Positions 16,336 to 17,070 of a DNA stretch of 17,070 nt are shown one piece after another. The notes beneath the pieces are model-generated. The model saw only the letters and a list, made by a program, of their open reading frames with translations. It searched no databases and had not been told where the DNA came from. Each line of letters begins with the position of its first letter. The stretch's first letter is position 1. The translations under genes were made by a program, and so were the position numbers. The DNA comes from Coemansia sp. RSA 1804 (Eukaryota; Kickxellomycota; Kickxellomycetes; Kickxellales; Kickxellaceae): contig JANBTH010000453.1 in the NCBI GenBank assembly GCA_027578815.1, forward strand, positions 1-17,070, read 5' to 3'.

Positions 16336-17070
16336 TTACTTTGGCAGAGCAGCCGAGACCTCGCGGATGAGAATATCGAGGATGGAAGGATCCGACAGCG
16401 TGGACAGATCACCAAGCTGGTCGGCCTCGCCAGCAACAACCTTGCGCAGGATACGACGGATGATTTTGCCGGAGCGCGTCTTGGGCAGCTCATCGACCAG
16501 AATCAGCGTCTTGGGCGTGGCAATGGGGCCGATGCGGTTGCGCACTTCCTTGACCAGCTCGGCCTTGAGCGAGTCGTTGGGCTGGAAGCCGTCCTTCAGC
16601 GTGACGAAGGCACAGATTGCCTGACCAGTCAGCTCGTCGGGCGCGCCAACGACGGCCGACTCGGCAACAGAGGCGTGGCCGATCAGCGCAGACTCAACCT
16701 CGGCAGTCGACATGCGGTGGCCGGAGACATTGATGACATCGTCAACACGACCACGGATCCAGTAGTAGCCATCGGCATCGCGGCTGGCGCCGTCGCCGGC
16801 GAAGTAGTAGCCTGGATATGGCCGCAGATAGGTCTCCAGAAAGCGCTTGTGGTCGCCGGCAATGGTACGCGCCATCGATGGCCACGGACGCTTGATAGCC
16901 AGCACGCCGCTGACGTCGTTGCCGGCCAGCTCAGCGCCGGTAGTTGCGTCGAGAATTGCGAGCTCAATGCCAAAGAACGGGAACGTCGCGGACCCGGGCT
17001 TGGCTGGTGTAGCACCAGGCAACGGCGAAATAACATGCGAGCCGGTCTCGGTCTGCCAGTAGGTGTCGAC
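16336..17070 (-). CDS. ACS1: Acetyl-CoA synthetase, C-terminal 244 residues (5' part outside window)
   Basis: The frame is open from the window edge to a stop at 16336. The AMP-forming enzyme converts acetate, ATP and CoA to acetyl-CoA. The first visible residues, VDTYWQTETGSH, are the conserved ATP-binding motif of the large domain. GSATFPFFGIE, PWPSMARTIAGD and the hinge YYFAGDGASRDADGYYWIRG follow, with RVDDVINVSGHRM. Near the C-terminus PKTRSGKIIRRILRK holds the catalytic, acetylation-regulated lysine. The protein ends VSAALPK. Full-length family members are about 650-700 aa, so roughly 60% is missing here because of the window boundary, not a mutation. No intron was seen in this part. 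Confidence 0.96.
   Translation of the reverse strand, partial: VDTYWQTETGSHVISPLPGATPAKPGSATFPFFGIELAILDATTGAELAGNDVSGVLAIKRPWPSMARTIAGDHKRFLETYLRPYPGYYFAGDGASRDADGYYWIRGRVDDVINVSGHRMSTAEVESALIGHASVAESAVVGAPDELTGQAICAFVTLKDGFQPNDSLKAELVKEVRNRIGPIATPKTLILVDELPKTRSGKIIRRILRKVVAGEADQLGDLSTLSDPSILDILIREVSAALPK

Overview
This window is nuclear DNA from a fungus. The genes are eukaryotic, several are spliced with GT...AG introns, and two adjacent genes encode enzymes of the alpha-aminoadipate lysine pathway, which among eukaryotes is essentially fungal. GC-rich, intron-poor coding regions sit between AT-rich spacers in a compact layout. This would fit an early-diverging filamentous lineage such as Kickxellomycotina, but the placement is an inference that cannot be proved from the sequence.

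Layout from left to right. MTO1 (mitochondrial tRNA U34 modification) lies on the minus strand at 116-2389. A probable small spliced plus-strand gene of unknown function follows at about 2398-2961, then a 95-aa coiled-coil protein (3152-3439, plus). Next come GRX5, a mitochondrial CGFS glutaredoxin (3561-3977, minus), a membrane dipeptidyl aminopeptidase of the STE13/DAP2 type (4338-7130, minus) and the mitoribosomal protein bS21m/MRP21 (7639-8091, minus). A seven-exon SPO11 (8340-10197, minus) can be assembled from pieces in three reading frames. It is divergent from LYS12 (homoisocitrate dehydrogenase, 10674-11840, plus). Homocitrate synthase (LYS20/LYS21 type, core 13592-15034, plus) follows LYS12. 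REX2 oligoribonuclease (15314-16135, minus, two exons) converges on it. The 3' part of acetyl-CoA synthetase (16336 to the window edge, minus) closes the window.

How the genes relate. LYS12 and homocitrate synthase catalyse two steps of the same pathway and are consecutive on one strand. MTO1, GRX5, MRP21, LYS12 and REX2 all carry plausible mitochondrial presequences or have mitochondrial families, so much of the window serves that organelle.

The most interesting observation is at homocitrate synthase. An upstream exon (12622-12726) encodes a textbook mitochondrial presequence and splices in phase 0 across an 853-nt intron into the leader of the main reading frame. A canonical TATA box precedes this exon (12395), and another lies inside the intron (13420), just upstream of the internal ATG. 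This predicts a two-promoter gene making a mitochondrial form (457 aa) and a cytosolic or nuclear form (418 aa) of the first enzyme of lysine synthesis. No RNA genes, transposons, CRISPR arrays or viral sequences were recognised.
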